This document shows, piece after piece, positions 32,612 through 40,104 of a stretch of DNA of 64,000 nucleotides. Below the pieces are notes generated by a model. That model was given only the letters and a program-made list of their open reading frames with translations, was not told where the DNA came from and searched no databases. The translations under genes were made by a program, and so were the position numbers. Within the stretch, counting starts at the first letter, position 1. Each line of letters begins with the position of its first letter. This stretch comes from JBBQTQ01 sp038213135 (lineage in GTDB: Bacteria; Actinomycetota; Thermoleophilia; Gaiellales; Gaiellaceae). Where the stretch lies: NCBI GenBank assembly GCA_038213135.1, contig JBBQTQ010000001.1, forward strand, positions 1 to 64,000, given 5' to 3'.

Positions 32612-33001
32612 CTAGCCGAGCCCCTGTGCGGGGCTAATGTGGGTGAGTCGCTCCACGAGGTTCTCGACCAGCTCGCCCTTGAGAAAGACACCGTCGGCGC
32701 CGGCGCGGGTAGCCGCGTCCTTCAGGTCCGGGTCCGGATCTCCTGTGAGCGCGATCAGGCACAGCGCCGGATGCTCTCGACGGAGCTCGCGCACGGCGGT
32801 GATCCCGTCGGTGCGTGGCATGTGTAGGTCGATAACCGCGGCCTCGGGGCCGAGAGACCTGACGAGGTCGATGGCCTCCTGACCGTCCCTGGCGGTCCCG
32901 ACGACGGTCAACTCGGGCTGCTGCTCGATCAGCGCGCGGAGCGACTCGAGGTAGCCCGCGTCGTCGTCCGCGATCACTACACGTATGGGGAATCCGGCCA
33001 T
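32612..33001 (-). CDS. stand-alone response-regulator receiver domain
   Basis: A 129-residue CheY-like protein: acidic pair ADDDA, phosphoacceptor Asp in VIDLHMP, Thr in ALTGDPD and Lys in FLKGE. There is no output domain. The spacing and sequence are those of NarL/LuxR-type receivers, so it may be a truncated NarL regulator or a phosphate-transfer partner. No kinase is adjacent. It reads towards tRNA-Phe. Confidence 0.9.
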   Translation of the reverse strand: MAGFPIRVVIADDDAGYLESLRALIEQQPELTVVGTARDGQEAIDLVRSLGPEAAVIDLHMPRTDGITAVRELRREHPALCLIALTGDPDPDLKDAATRAGADGVFLKGELVENLVERLTHISPAQGLG

Positions 33002-33020
33002 TGACGGCTAGCTTGCCCGC

Positions 33021-33926
33021 ATGGAACCGCAGGAAACAGCACAACCCGTTGCCGTAATTGGCGCCAGCCTCGACCTCGGCGCCGGACGGCGAGGCGTCGA
33101 CATGGGTCCTTCGGCGATCCGCTACGCAGGGCTCGCCGAGCGGATCGCGGAGCTGGGCCGTGACTACGTGGACTTCGGGAACGTGCAGACCGCGGTCGCC
33201 GAGGCGACGCCCGAGGGCGACCCGGAGGCGCGCTACCTGCCGGCGATCGTCAAGACCTGCGAGCGCGTCTCCGAGTGGGTCGTCAGGGCGAAGGAGGAGG
33301 GCTACCTTCCGCTCGTCCTCGGCGGCGACCACTCGGTCGCGATCGGAACCCTCGGCGGCCTGGCCCGGATCTCGGGGCCGGGAGGCGTGCTGTGGGTCGA
33401 CGCGCACGGCGACCTCAACAGGCCCGACACGAGTCCCAGTGGCAACGTTCACGGGATGGCTCTCGCGGCGGCTCTCGGCCTCTGCGGCCCCGGCTTCAAG
33501 AGCGACGCCTGGCCGCTGCCCTCGGTCGAGCGGGTCGCTCTCGTCGGAGTCCGCTCGCTCGACGACGGCGAGCGCTCGCTCCTCAAGGAGCTCGGCGCGA
33601 AGATCTTCACGATGAGCGACCTCGACAAGCTCGGCGTCGAGCACGCGATCAGTGAGGCGCTCGACCACGTCGCCGGGCCCGGTTTCGTCCACGTCAGCCT
33701 CGACCTGGACGTGCTCGACCCAGACGTGGCGCCGGGGGTGGGCACGCCGGTTCGCGGCGGCCTCTCCTACCGGGAAGCGCACCTCGCGATGGAGATGGTC
33801 GCGGACTCGGGTCTGGCCGGTTCGCTGGAGGTCGTCGAGGTCAACCCGATTCTCGACCGCGAGAACGGCACGGCCCTGCTCGCGGTGGAGCTCGTCGCCA
33901 GCGCGCTCGGCGCGCGGATTCTCTAG
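33021..33926 (+). CDS. arginase family ureohydrolase
   Basis: A 301-residue dimanganese enzyme expected to hydrolyse arginine to ornithine and urea. Metal-binding blocks: GGDHSVAIG, WVDAHGDLN and SLDLDVLDPDVAPG, with the C-terminal EVVEVNPILD. The N-terminal GASLDLGAGRRGVDMGPSAIR is typical of true arginases (RocF group). Alternative: another ureohydrolase such as formimidoylglutamase. It has a 19-base divergent gap to the receiver gene and shares a CTAG stop with the hydrolase on the other strand. Confidence 0.88.
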   Translation: MEPQETAQPVAVIGASLDLGAGRRGVDMGPSAIRYAGLAERIAELGRDYVDFGNVQTAVAEATPEGDPEARYLPAIVKTCERVSEWVVRAKEEGYLPLVLGGDHSVAIGTLGGLARISGPGGVLWVDAHGDLNRPDTSPSGNVHGMALAAALGLCGPGFKSDAWPLPSVERVALVGVRSLDDGERSLLKELGAKIFTMSDLDKLGVEHAISEALDHVAGPGFVHVSLDLDVLDPDVAPGVGTPVRGGLSYREAHLAMEMVADSGLAGSLEVVEVNPILDRENGTALLAVELVASALGARIL

Positions 33927-34684
33927 TCGAGAAAGCGCTCGATCGCAGCGAGCGTGTCGTCGAGCGCGTCCCAGTAGACCGTGTGGCCGCCTGGGACGGT
34001 GACGATCTCGACCAGCTCGCCGAGCTCGCCGCGATAGGTCCCAACATGCTCGTCGAGGAAGAGCCACGACTGCTCGCCGAGCACGATCAGGGTCGGAACC
34101 CGCGCGGGACGCGGGGCCGGCGACGCCATCTCGCTCCAGGCTGCGACGACGGCACTCTTGGAATAGCGATACCGGAAGCGGCCGTCCGATCCCTGCTCCA
34201 TGTGGCCCGCGTCCGAGGCGACCACCAGCTCACGCGGAGCGAGCAGGACGCGGCCGAGCTCGTAGCGCACCTCGACGGCTTGCTCGACGGATTCGTAAGC
34301 GGCGTCCTTTCGCTCGGCCTCCGCCATGTCGTGCGCGACATGCGGCAGAACCTGCAGCGCCGGGTCGAGCAGGATCGCGCGCTCCACGCGCTCGGGCTCG
34401 CGAGCGGCGAGCTCGGCGACGAGGCGCCCGCCGAAGCTGTGGCCCAACCAGACCGCGCGCTCGGCGCCGATCGTCTCGCGGAGATCCTCGAGGTGCGTGT
34501 CGATCGACCACGGCGGCTCGTACTCCGAGTGCCCATGGCCGCGCAGGTCGGGCGCGACGACGTGGTAGCGGTCGGAGAGCCGGCTCGCCAGGTCGACGAA
34601 GCGGCCGCCGTGACTCGTCACACCGTGCAGGCAGACGAGCGTCGGGGCGGCGGGATCGCCCCACTCGTGGACGTGCAGCCGCAA
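33923..34684 (-). CDS. alpha/beta hydrolase
   Basis: A 253-residue alpha/beta-hydrolase fold enzyme of unknown substrate. Oxyanion region LHGVTSHGGRF, nucleophile Ser in GHSFGG, acid Asp in the LGEQSWLF region, catalytic His in GGHTVYW near the end. Its length and motifs fit small esterases or haloperoxidase-like enzymes. It ends in the CTAG shared with arginase and begins one base after OsmC. Confidence 0.85.
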   Translation of the reverse strand: MRLHVHEWGDPAAPTLVCLHGVTSHGGRFVDLASRLSDRYHVVAPDLRGHGHSEYEPPWSIDTHLEDLRETIGAERAVWLGHSFGGRLVAELAAREPERVERAILLDPALQVLPHVAHDMAEAERKDAAYESVEQAVEVRYELGRVLLAPRELVVASDAGHMEQGSDGRFRYRYSKSAVVAAWSEMASPAPRPARVPTLIVLGEQSWLFLDEHVGTYRGELGELVEIVTVPGGHTVYWDALDDTLAAIERFLD

Positions 34685-34685
34685 G

Positions 34686-35108
34686 CTAGGCCAGGGCGGC
34701 GTCGAGTGTGATCTCGACGTTGAGGGCCTTCGAGACCGGGCAGTTCTGCCTCGCGGTCTCGGCGGCCTCGCGAAACGCGCTCTCTTCAGCTCCTTCGACC
34801 GTGCCGCGCACCCTTAGCGCGATGCCGGTGATGCCCTGGCCGGGCTGGAACCCTGCGGTCGCCTGCGTCTCGAGCTTGGTCGGCGGTGTGCCCGCTTGCG
34901 CCAGGCCGTGCGAGAGCGCCATCGAGAAGCAGCTGGCGAGCGCGGCGGCGATCAGCTCCTCCGGGCTCGTGCCGGCGCTCGCGTCCTCGGCGCGCGCGCG
35001 CCAGGTCAGGGCGGTCTCGTTCGAAGGTGCGCTCCCGAGGGCGAACGTCCCCGAGCCGCTCATCAGATCTCCCTGCCATGTCACGCTCGCGGAGTGCTCA
35101 ACCGCCAT
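34686..35108 (-). CDS. OsmC-family peroxiredoxin
   Basis: A 140-residue OsmC/Ohr-type protein that reduces organic hydroperoxides. The two redox Cys are present: the first in ALASCFSMAL and the second in RQNCPVSKAL. The AEDASAGTSPEELIAAA lead-in to the first Cys is typical of the OsmC subgroup. It overlaps rarA by 11 bases and is followed by the hydrolase, so rarA-osmC-hydrolase probably form one leftward transcript. Confidence 0.93.
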   Translation of the reverse strand: MAVEHSASVTWQGDLMSGSGTFALGSAPSNETALTWRARAEDASAGTSPEELIAAALASCFSMALSHGLAQAGTPPTKLETQATAGFQPGQGITGIALRVRGTVEGAEESAFREAAETARQNCPVSKALNVEITLDAALA

Positions 35109-36366
35109 GCCCGTCCTCCTCCTTCTCTTCGCCTGACCCCTTCGGTCGATAGTAACGGCGGCCCCTCAACTCCTCGGGCAGGTAATCGGTCTCGAAGCCG
35201 GCAGGATCGTCGTGCGGGTAGACGTAGCCCTCCCCGTGCCCGAGCTGGCGGCCGTAGTAGCTGGCGTCGCGCAGCGCCTTCGGCGGCCGGACGTTGCCGA
35301 GCTCTTGCACGTCCTTCGTGGCCTCCTTGATCGCCACGTAGGACGCGTTCGACTTCGGCGCGCTCGCCAGGTAGATCGCGGCCTGCGAGAGGTTGAGCCG
35401 AGCCTCCGGTAGGCCGACATGCTCCACGGCGTGTGCGGCGGCGACCGCGACGAGCAGGGCGCGCGGGTCGGCGTTGCCGATGTCCTCGGAGGCGAGCACG
35501 ATCATCCGGCGAGCGATGAAGCGCGCGTCCTCGCCTGCTTCGAGCATCGCGGCGAGGTAGTAGACCGCGGCGTCCGGGTCGGAGCCGCGCATCGACTTGA
35601 CGAAGGCCGAGGTGAAGTCGTAGTGCTGGTCGCCGCCCTTGTCGTAGACGAGCGGCCGCTTGCGCGAGGCGTCGTCGAGGTGACGCTCCTCCAGTGCGAC
35701 GCCCTCGGCCTGCGCCGTCTGCCAGGCGAGCTCGACGATGTTCAGTGCGTTCCGCGCGTCGCCGCCCGCCCTGTGCGCGGACGCGGTGACGAGCTCGTCG
35801 GGCACCTCGGCGGCGAGGAGCGCGGCGCCGCGTCGGACGACCGCCTCGAGGTCGCTCTCCGAGAGCGGCTCGAGCTCGTACACCTGCGCGCGGCTGAGCA
35901 GAGCGGAGTTGACCTCGTAATAGGGGTTCTCGGTGGTCGCTCCGATCAGCGTGAGCAGCCCCTCCTCGACCGCCGGCAGGAGCGCGTCCTGCGGCGCCGG
36001 GGTGAAGCGGTGGAGCGCGGCGCGGACGAGGATCGTGCGGCGCCCGCTCGCGCCGAGCCGTTCTCGCGCCTTGGCCAGCGTTGCGCGCACGTCGGCGACG
36101 GTCGCCGAGACCGCGGACAGCTCCTCGAAGGCCGCGCCTGTCGTCACGGCGACGATCCGGGCGAGCGTCGTCTTGCCGACCCCCGGCGGTCCGTAGAGGA
36201 TCAGGGAGCGGACGCGGTCCTCCTCGATCGCGAGCCGGAGTGCCGAGCCCGCACCGAGTACGTGCTGCTGGCCGACAAACTCGTCGAGGGTCCGCGGCCG
36301 GGCGCGCAGCGCGAGCGGGGCGTTCTCGGGCAGCCGCTCTGCCGCCGCGTCCGAGAACAGGTCCAT
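35098..36366 (-). CDS. rarA: RarA/MgsA-type replication-associated AAA+ ATPase, altered Walker B
   Basis: A 422-residue member of the RarA/WRNIP1 family that acts at stalled forks. Walker A GPPGVGKTT, sensor 1 GATTEN, arginine-finger region LLSRAQV and the C-terminal domains (HYDFTSAFVKSMRGSDPDAA, ASEDIGNADP, PKSNASYVAI) are well conserved. The Walker B, normally [20 protein letters not shown], reads ILVRAALHRFTPAPQDALLP, so both acidic residues are gone without a frame change. It should be impaired in ATP hydrolysis. Start ATG 36366 is only 12 bases from the divergent dioxygenase start. Confidence 0.92.
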   Translation of the reverse strand: MDLFSDAAAERLPENAPLALRARPRTLDEFVGQQHVLGAGSALRLAIEEDRVRSLILYGPPGVGKTTLARIVAVTTGAAFEELSAVSATVADVRATLAKARERLGASGRRTILVRAALHRFTPAPQDALLPAVEEGLLTLIGATTENPYYEVNSALLSRAQVYELEPLSESDLEAVVRRGAALLAAEVPDELVTASAHRAGGDARNALNIVELAWQTAQAEGVALEERHLDDASRKRPLVYDKGGDQHYDFTSAFVKSMRGSDPDAAVYYLAAMLEAGEDARFIARRMIVLASEDIGNADPRALLVAVAAAHAVEHVGLPEARLNLSQAAIYLASAPKSNASYVAIKEATKDVQELGNVRPPKALRDASYYGRQLGHGEGYVYPHDDPAGFETDYLPEELRGRRYYRPKGSGEEKEEDGHGG

Positions 36367-36378
36367 CGCGCCGACAGT

Positions 36379-37137
36379 ATGCTCCCGCGGGTGTCCCGGA
36401 AGGAGCAAACCGGGCTCGAGGACGAGCTCGCGCCGGTCCTCCCCGGGCCGGGAGCGAGCGACTACGAGCGCTACCTCCGCACCGACGAGCTGCTCGCTCT
36501 CCAGAAGACCGAGGACGAGCGCGGGCATCACGACGAGCTGCTCTTCCAGACCGTCCACCAGTCGTCCGAGCTCTGGCTGAAGCTCTGCTGGAGCGAGGTC
36601 GAGGCCGCCGTTGAGCACCTGGAGCTCGGCGAGCTCGGAGCCGCCACGCGGCTGCTCCGCCGGTCGAATCTCTGCCTGAAGCTGATCAACGAACAGCTCG
36701 AGATGCTCGAGCATCTGGCGCCCTGGGAGTACACCTCGGAGGTGCGCCCGCTGCTGGGGCACGGCAGCGGCTTCGACTCGCCCGGCTTCCGAGAGCTGCG
36801 GCGCGTGGCGCCCGAGCTCGGCCAGCAGCTCAGCCGGCTTCGCCGCGAAGCGGGGCTCTCGCTCGTCGACCTCTACCGGCGCGGGCGCGAGTTCGAGGAC
36901 CTGTACCAGGTCGCCGAGCAGGTGATCGAGCTCGACGAGCGCATGACCGTCTGGCGGATGCGCCACGTGAAGGTGGTGCAGCGGATCATCGGAGCCGGCG
37001 CAGTCGGCACGCAGGGGACGCCCGTCGAGCTGCTCGCCGGGATGATCGACCGCGACATGTTTCCGGAGCTCTGGGAGCTGCGCAACCAGCTCACCGACCT
37101 TGCCAACGAGGAGGCCACATGGGATTCGAAGAGCTGA
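36379..37137 (+). CDS. kynA: tryptophan 2,3-dioxygenase
   Basis: A 252-residue heme dioxygenase opening the indole ring of tryptophan to N-formylkynurenine. Motifs: YERYLRTDELLALQKTEDERGHHDELLFQTVHQSSELWLKL, holding the distal His; the proximal His in WRMRHVKVVQRIIG; and the C-terminal GTQGTPVELL (usual GTGGTxxxxL with one Gly changed). No kynurenine formamidase or kynureninase is nearby. GTG 36391 is an alternative start. It overlaps the methyltransferase by 19 bases. Confidence 0.92.
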   Translation: MLPRVSRKEQTGLEDELAPVLPGPGASDYERYLRTDELLALQKTEDERGHHDELLFQTVHQSSELWLKLCWSEVEAAVEHLELGELGAATRLLRRSNLCLKLINEQLEMLEHLAPWEYTSEVRPLLGHGSGFDSPGFRELRRVAPELGQQLSRLRREAGLSLVDLYRRGREFEDLYQVAEQVIELDERMTVWRMRHVKVVQRIIGAGAVGTQGTPVELLAGMIDRDMFPELWELRNQLTDLANEEATWDSKS

Positions 37138-37904
37138 AGGCCAGGACGGCCGCGATCTGGAGCTCTGCGCCGTGGGAGGAGGCCGAGCACATGCTCGCCC
37201 CTGTCCACGACCGGCTCGCCGCCGCGCTCGACCCGCAGGCCGGGGATCGCTGGCTCGACGTCGGCTGCGGCACCGGCGCTGTGGCGCTGCGAGCCGCCCG
37301 TGCCGGCGCGGATGTCACGGGGCTGGACATCGCGCCGACGCTCGTCGAGACCGCCCGGCGGCGCGCGTCCGAGGAGGGGCTCGCGATCCGCTTCGACGTC
37401 GGTGACGCGGAAGCCCTGCCCTACGAGGACGCTAGCTTCGACAAGGTCTCGTCCTCGATGGGTGTCATCTTCGCCCCGACCCATGCGGCGGCAGCGAGCG
37501 AGCTTGCGCGTGTCCTGCCGTCCGGCGGCCGGCTCGGCTTCACTGCCTGGCGGCCCGGCACGGCGTTCTTCGACCTAACCCGAAAGTACGCGCCTCCGCC
37601 ACCGGAAGGCGTTGGGAACCCGGACGACTGGGGCAGTGAGGACTACGTCGGCCAGCTACTCGGCGACTCGTTCGAGTTGACGTTCGAGAAGGGCTTGATG
37701 GAGTTCGAAGCCGAGTCGGGCGACGAGGCCTGGGAGAGGATGTCTCGCACGGTCGGGCCGTTCAAGGCCGCGAACACGGGGCTCGAGCCCGAGCGCCTGG
37801 CCGAGTTCCGACGGCATTTCGTGGAGCTGTTCGAAGCCCACCGGACGCCGGAGGGCGTCCGGCTGCCGGCTGACTACCTGCTCGTGCTCGGCACACGCCG
37901 CTGA
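37119..37904 (+). CDS. class I SAM-dependent methyltransferase
   Basis: A 261-residue Rossmann-fold methyltransferase. Motif I LDVGCGTGAVALRAARAG, motif II acid in GLDIAPTLVE, motif III around GDAEALPYEDASFD, then the LPSGGRLGFTAWRPG post-motif typical of the Methyltransf_11/UbiE type. Substrate unknown. It is coupled to the dioxygenase upstream and the M20 peptidase downstream (start overlaps stop), so the three may share a catabolic role. Confidence 0.87.
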   Translation: MGFEELKARTAAIWSSAPWEEAEHMLAPVHDRLAAALDPQAGDRWLDVGCGTGAVALRAARAGADVTGLDIAPTLVETARRRASEEGLAIRFDVGDAEALPYEDASFDKVSSSMGVIFAPTHAAAASELARVLPSGGRLGFTAWRPGTAFFDLTRKYAPPPPEGVGNPDDWGSEDYVGQLLGDSFELTFEKGLMEFEAESGDEAWERMSRTVGPFKAANTGLEPERLAEFRRHFVELFEAHRTPEGVRLPADYLLVLGTRR

Positions 37905-39199
37905 TGCGCGACGAGGTCACGCGGCTCCTGCAGGAGCTGATCCGCCTCGACACCGTCAATCCACCGGGCAACGAGACGCAGGCGGCCGAGCTTCTGCGCG
38001 CGTACCTCGAGGAGAACGGCGTCGCCTGCGAGCTCTACGCCCGCGAGCCGCACCGGGCGAATCTCGTTGCGCGGATTCCGGGTCGGGACGAGGGCCCGCG
38101 GCTGCTGCTCCTCTCCCACACGGACACCGTGCTCGCCGATCCGGCCGAGTGGACTGTCGATCCGTGGTCGGGCGAGGTGCGAGACGAGCAGGTCTGGGGT
38201 CGCGGCGCTTTGGACATGAAGGATCAGGTCGCGGCGAGCGCGGTGGCGATCGCTTCGCTCGCGCGTGAAGGCTTCGAGCCGGCGGGTGATCTGATCTTCG
38301 CGGCGACGGCCGACGAAGAGATGGGCGAGGCGCCGGACTACGGGCTCTCGTGGCTGTGCCGTGAGCATCCGGAGGCGGTGCGCTGCGACTACGCGATCAA
38401 CGAGGGCGCGGGTGAGCGCATCGAGGTCGGCGGACGGGTGCTCTACCTCTGCGCGTCAGCCGAGAAGAAGAGCTCCCCGTTCCTGCTGCGCGTGCAAGGA
38501 CGCAGCGGGCACGCGTCGATGCCCGGGATCGCCGACAACGCCCTCGTGAAGGCCTCGCGCCTGATCGAGCGGCTCGGCGACTTTCGCGACGAGCCTCGCC
38601 TGAACCCGGAGACGGAAGGTTTCCTGCGGGCCGTCTCCGACGAGGTGCCCACCGCAGCGGCTGCCCTCGAGGCGGCGCGCCAGATCGGGCCGACGGCGGT
38701 CGAGCTGCTCGAGCCGCTGCTGACGATGACGTTGTCGCCGACGATGGTCGAGGCCTCGCACAAGCGGAACGTGATCCCCGGCGTGTGCGAGGTGACCGTC
38801 GACTGCCGCCTTCTGCCCGGGCAGGAGCGCGTGGATGCCGAGCGAGTGATCCGCGACTGGCTGGGGGAGGGCGACTACGAGCTCGAGTGGCTGCTCGAGC
38901 AGGGCGGGACGCGATCGGAGCTCGCGACGCCGCTCTGGGCGGCAGTGCAGTCGTTTGTCGACGAGATCGAGCCGGGCGCGCGGGCGGCCCCGATCTGCGT
39001 CGCCGGGTTCACGGACAGCCACTGGCTGCGCGAGGCGTTCGGCACCGTCGCGTATGGCTTCTTTCCGCTGCGCACGATGACAGCAGAGCTCGCGGCTCGG
39101 CTCATCCATTCGGCGGACGAGCGAATTCCGATCGACGACCTCGAGCTGGGCGTTCGCTTCCTGCGCCACGTCGCGCGGGCGATCGGCACACCGGGCTAA
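37904..39199 (+). CDS. M20 family metallopeptidase (ArgE/DapE/CPG2-like)
   Basis: A 431-residue dizinc hydrolase. Metal ligands: LSHTDTV (His, with catalytic Asp two residues on), GRGALDMKD (bridging Asp), ATADEEMGE (catalytic and metal Glu), and late His in GFTDSHWLREAFG. A lid domain spans about 185-310. Substrate may be N-acyl amino acids or dipeptides. It ends directly before the inverted copy of the GGGGGC-hairpin element. Confidence 0.9.
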   Translation: MRDEVTRLLQELIRLDTVNPPGNETQAAELLRAYLEENGVACELYAREPHRANLVARIPGRDEGPRLLLLSHTDTVLADPAEWTVDPWSGEVRDEQVWGRGALDMKDQVAASAVAIASLAREGFEPAGDLIFAATADEEMGEAPDYGLSWLCREHPEAVRCDYAINEGAGERIEVGGRVLYLCASAEKKSSPFLLRVQGRSGHASMPGIADNALVKASRLIERLGDFRDEPRLNPETEGFLRAVSDEVPTAAAALEAARQIGPTAVELLEPLLTMTLSPTMVEASHKRNVIPGVCEVTVDCRLLPGQERVDAERVIRDWLGEGDYELEWLLEQGGTRSELATPLWAAVQSFVDEIEPGARAAPICVAGFTDSHWLREAFGTVAYGFFPLRTMTAELAARLIHSADERIPIDDLELGVRFLRHVARAIGTPG

Positions 39200-39201
39200 C
39201 T

Positions 39202-39261
39202 GTTACTGGGGGCCCCCGAGCCCCCGCCCTGGGCTCACCCTATCGAGCAAAGCCGCATGCA
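39202..39261 (-). repeat. GGGGGC-hairpin element, copy 2, inverted
   Basis: The reverse complement of this 60-base stretch repeats copy 1 (30990-31048): TTTGCTCGATAGGGTGAGCC, then GGGGGC(TCGGGG)GCCCCC at 39225-39208, then GTAAC. It starts two bases after the M20 stop and points leftwards, against the surrounding genes. If it carries a promoter, the transcript would be antisense to the M20, methyltransferase and dioxygenase genes; as read rightwards the GC stem could act as a terminator. Confidence 0.65.
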
Positions 39262-39306
39262 TGTGTGTCGATTGTGTGCCGTCTTTCAGCGGGTAGGCTC
39301 CTAACC

Positions 39307-40104
39307 GTGGCCGACGACAAGATCCGCCTCGGCGGGATGGCACTGCCGAACGGCGTGCTCGTCCACGGCCCGACCGCCTGGGCGTGCGCGGTGCGCCTTC
39401 CGACCGGCGAGCTGAAGGTGGCCGCCCACAAGAAGCGCTTCCAGGCGGCCAAGATCTCGCAGCCGCTGCTCCGCGGCCCGGCCAGGCTCCTTGAGGCCAT
39501 GGCCCTGCTGCCGACCGTCCGCCGCCGGCTTCCCGAGGCGCGGCTGCCGTTCGAGCGCCCGCAGATCCTGGCCTCGATGCTGGCGAGTGCCTGCGCCGTA
39601 AAGGTCGTCCGAGACTCCAAGCGGATCTCCCCGGCCGCGCAGGAGCTCGTCGCCGGCCTGCTTTCGCTCGCTCCTGCGACGCTCGCCCTCCGCGGCGGCG
39701 ATCTCGCCGCTTACCACGGCGCGGAGCACATCTCGATCGGCACCTACGAACACGGAGAGCTGCGCGAGAAGGAGCACGAGCGCTGCGGCTCCCATCTCGT
39801 CGGGCCGCTGATCGCCACCTCCGCGCTCGCGGGAACGCTCGCTGCCCGAGCCCCCGAGCATCTCCGCGGCGCAGCGCGCGCGGTCGGCTCGCTCGGAGCC
39901 CTGGCTGCCTCGACCGAGATCTTCGGCTGGATGGTTCGCAACCCCGAGCGCCGGCTTTCCAAGGCCCTTGCCTTCCCCGGCCACGAGCTCCAGCACCGTC
40001 TCGCGACTGCCGAGCCGACGCCGGAGCAGATCGAGGTTGCCGAGGCCGCGCTCGCCGCGTGTCTCGAGCTCGAGCATGACGCCGAGCACGCGCACGGCGA
40101 CTGA
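39307..40104 (+). CDS. DUF1385 family protein (longer paralogue)
   Basis: A 265-residue protein starting GTG 39307. DUF1385 marks: LGGMALPNGVLVHGPTAWACAVR, the central YHGAEHISIGTYEHG, HERCGSHLVGP and PGHELQHRLATAEPTPEQIEVAEAAL. The HGAEH and ERCGS blocks resemble a metal site. There are two weak hydrophobic stretches; the role is unknown. A second DUF1385 protein lies at 45087. It overlaps pncB by 29 bases. Confidence 0.87.
   Translation: MADDKIRLGGMALPNGVLVHGPTAWACAVRLPTGELKVAAHKKRFQAAKISQPLLRGPARLLEAMALLPTVRRRLPEARLPFERPQILASMLASACAVKVVRDSKRISPAAQELVAGLLSLAPATLALRGGDLAAYHGAEHISIGTYEHGELREKEHERCGSHLVGPLIATSALAGTLAARAPEHLRGAARAVGSLGALAASTEIFGWMVRNPERRLSKALAFPGHELQHRLATAEPTPEQIEVAEAALAACLELEHDAEHAHGD

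Noticed and set aside
35419..36378. Long N-terminal extension of tryptophan dioxygenase
   Set aside because: This part of the frame is antisense to rarA; dioxygenase similarity begins only after 36379.
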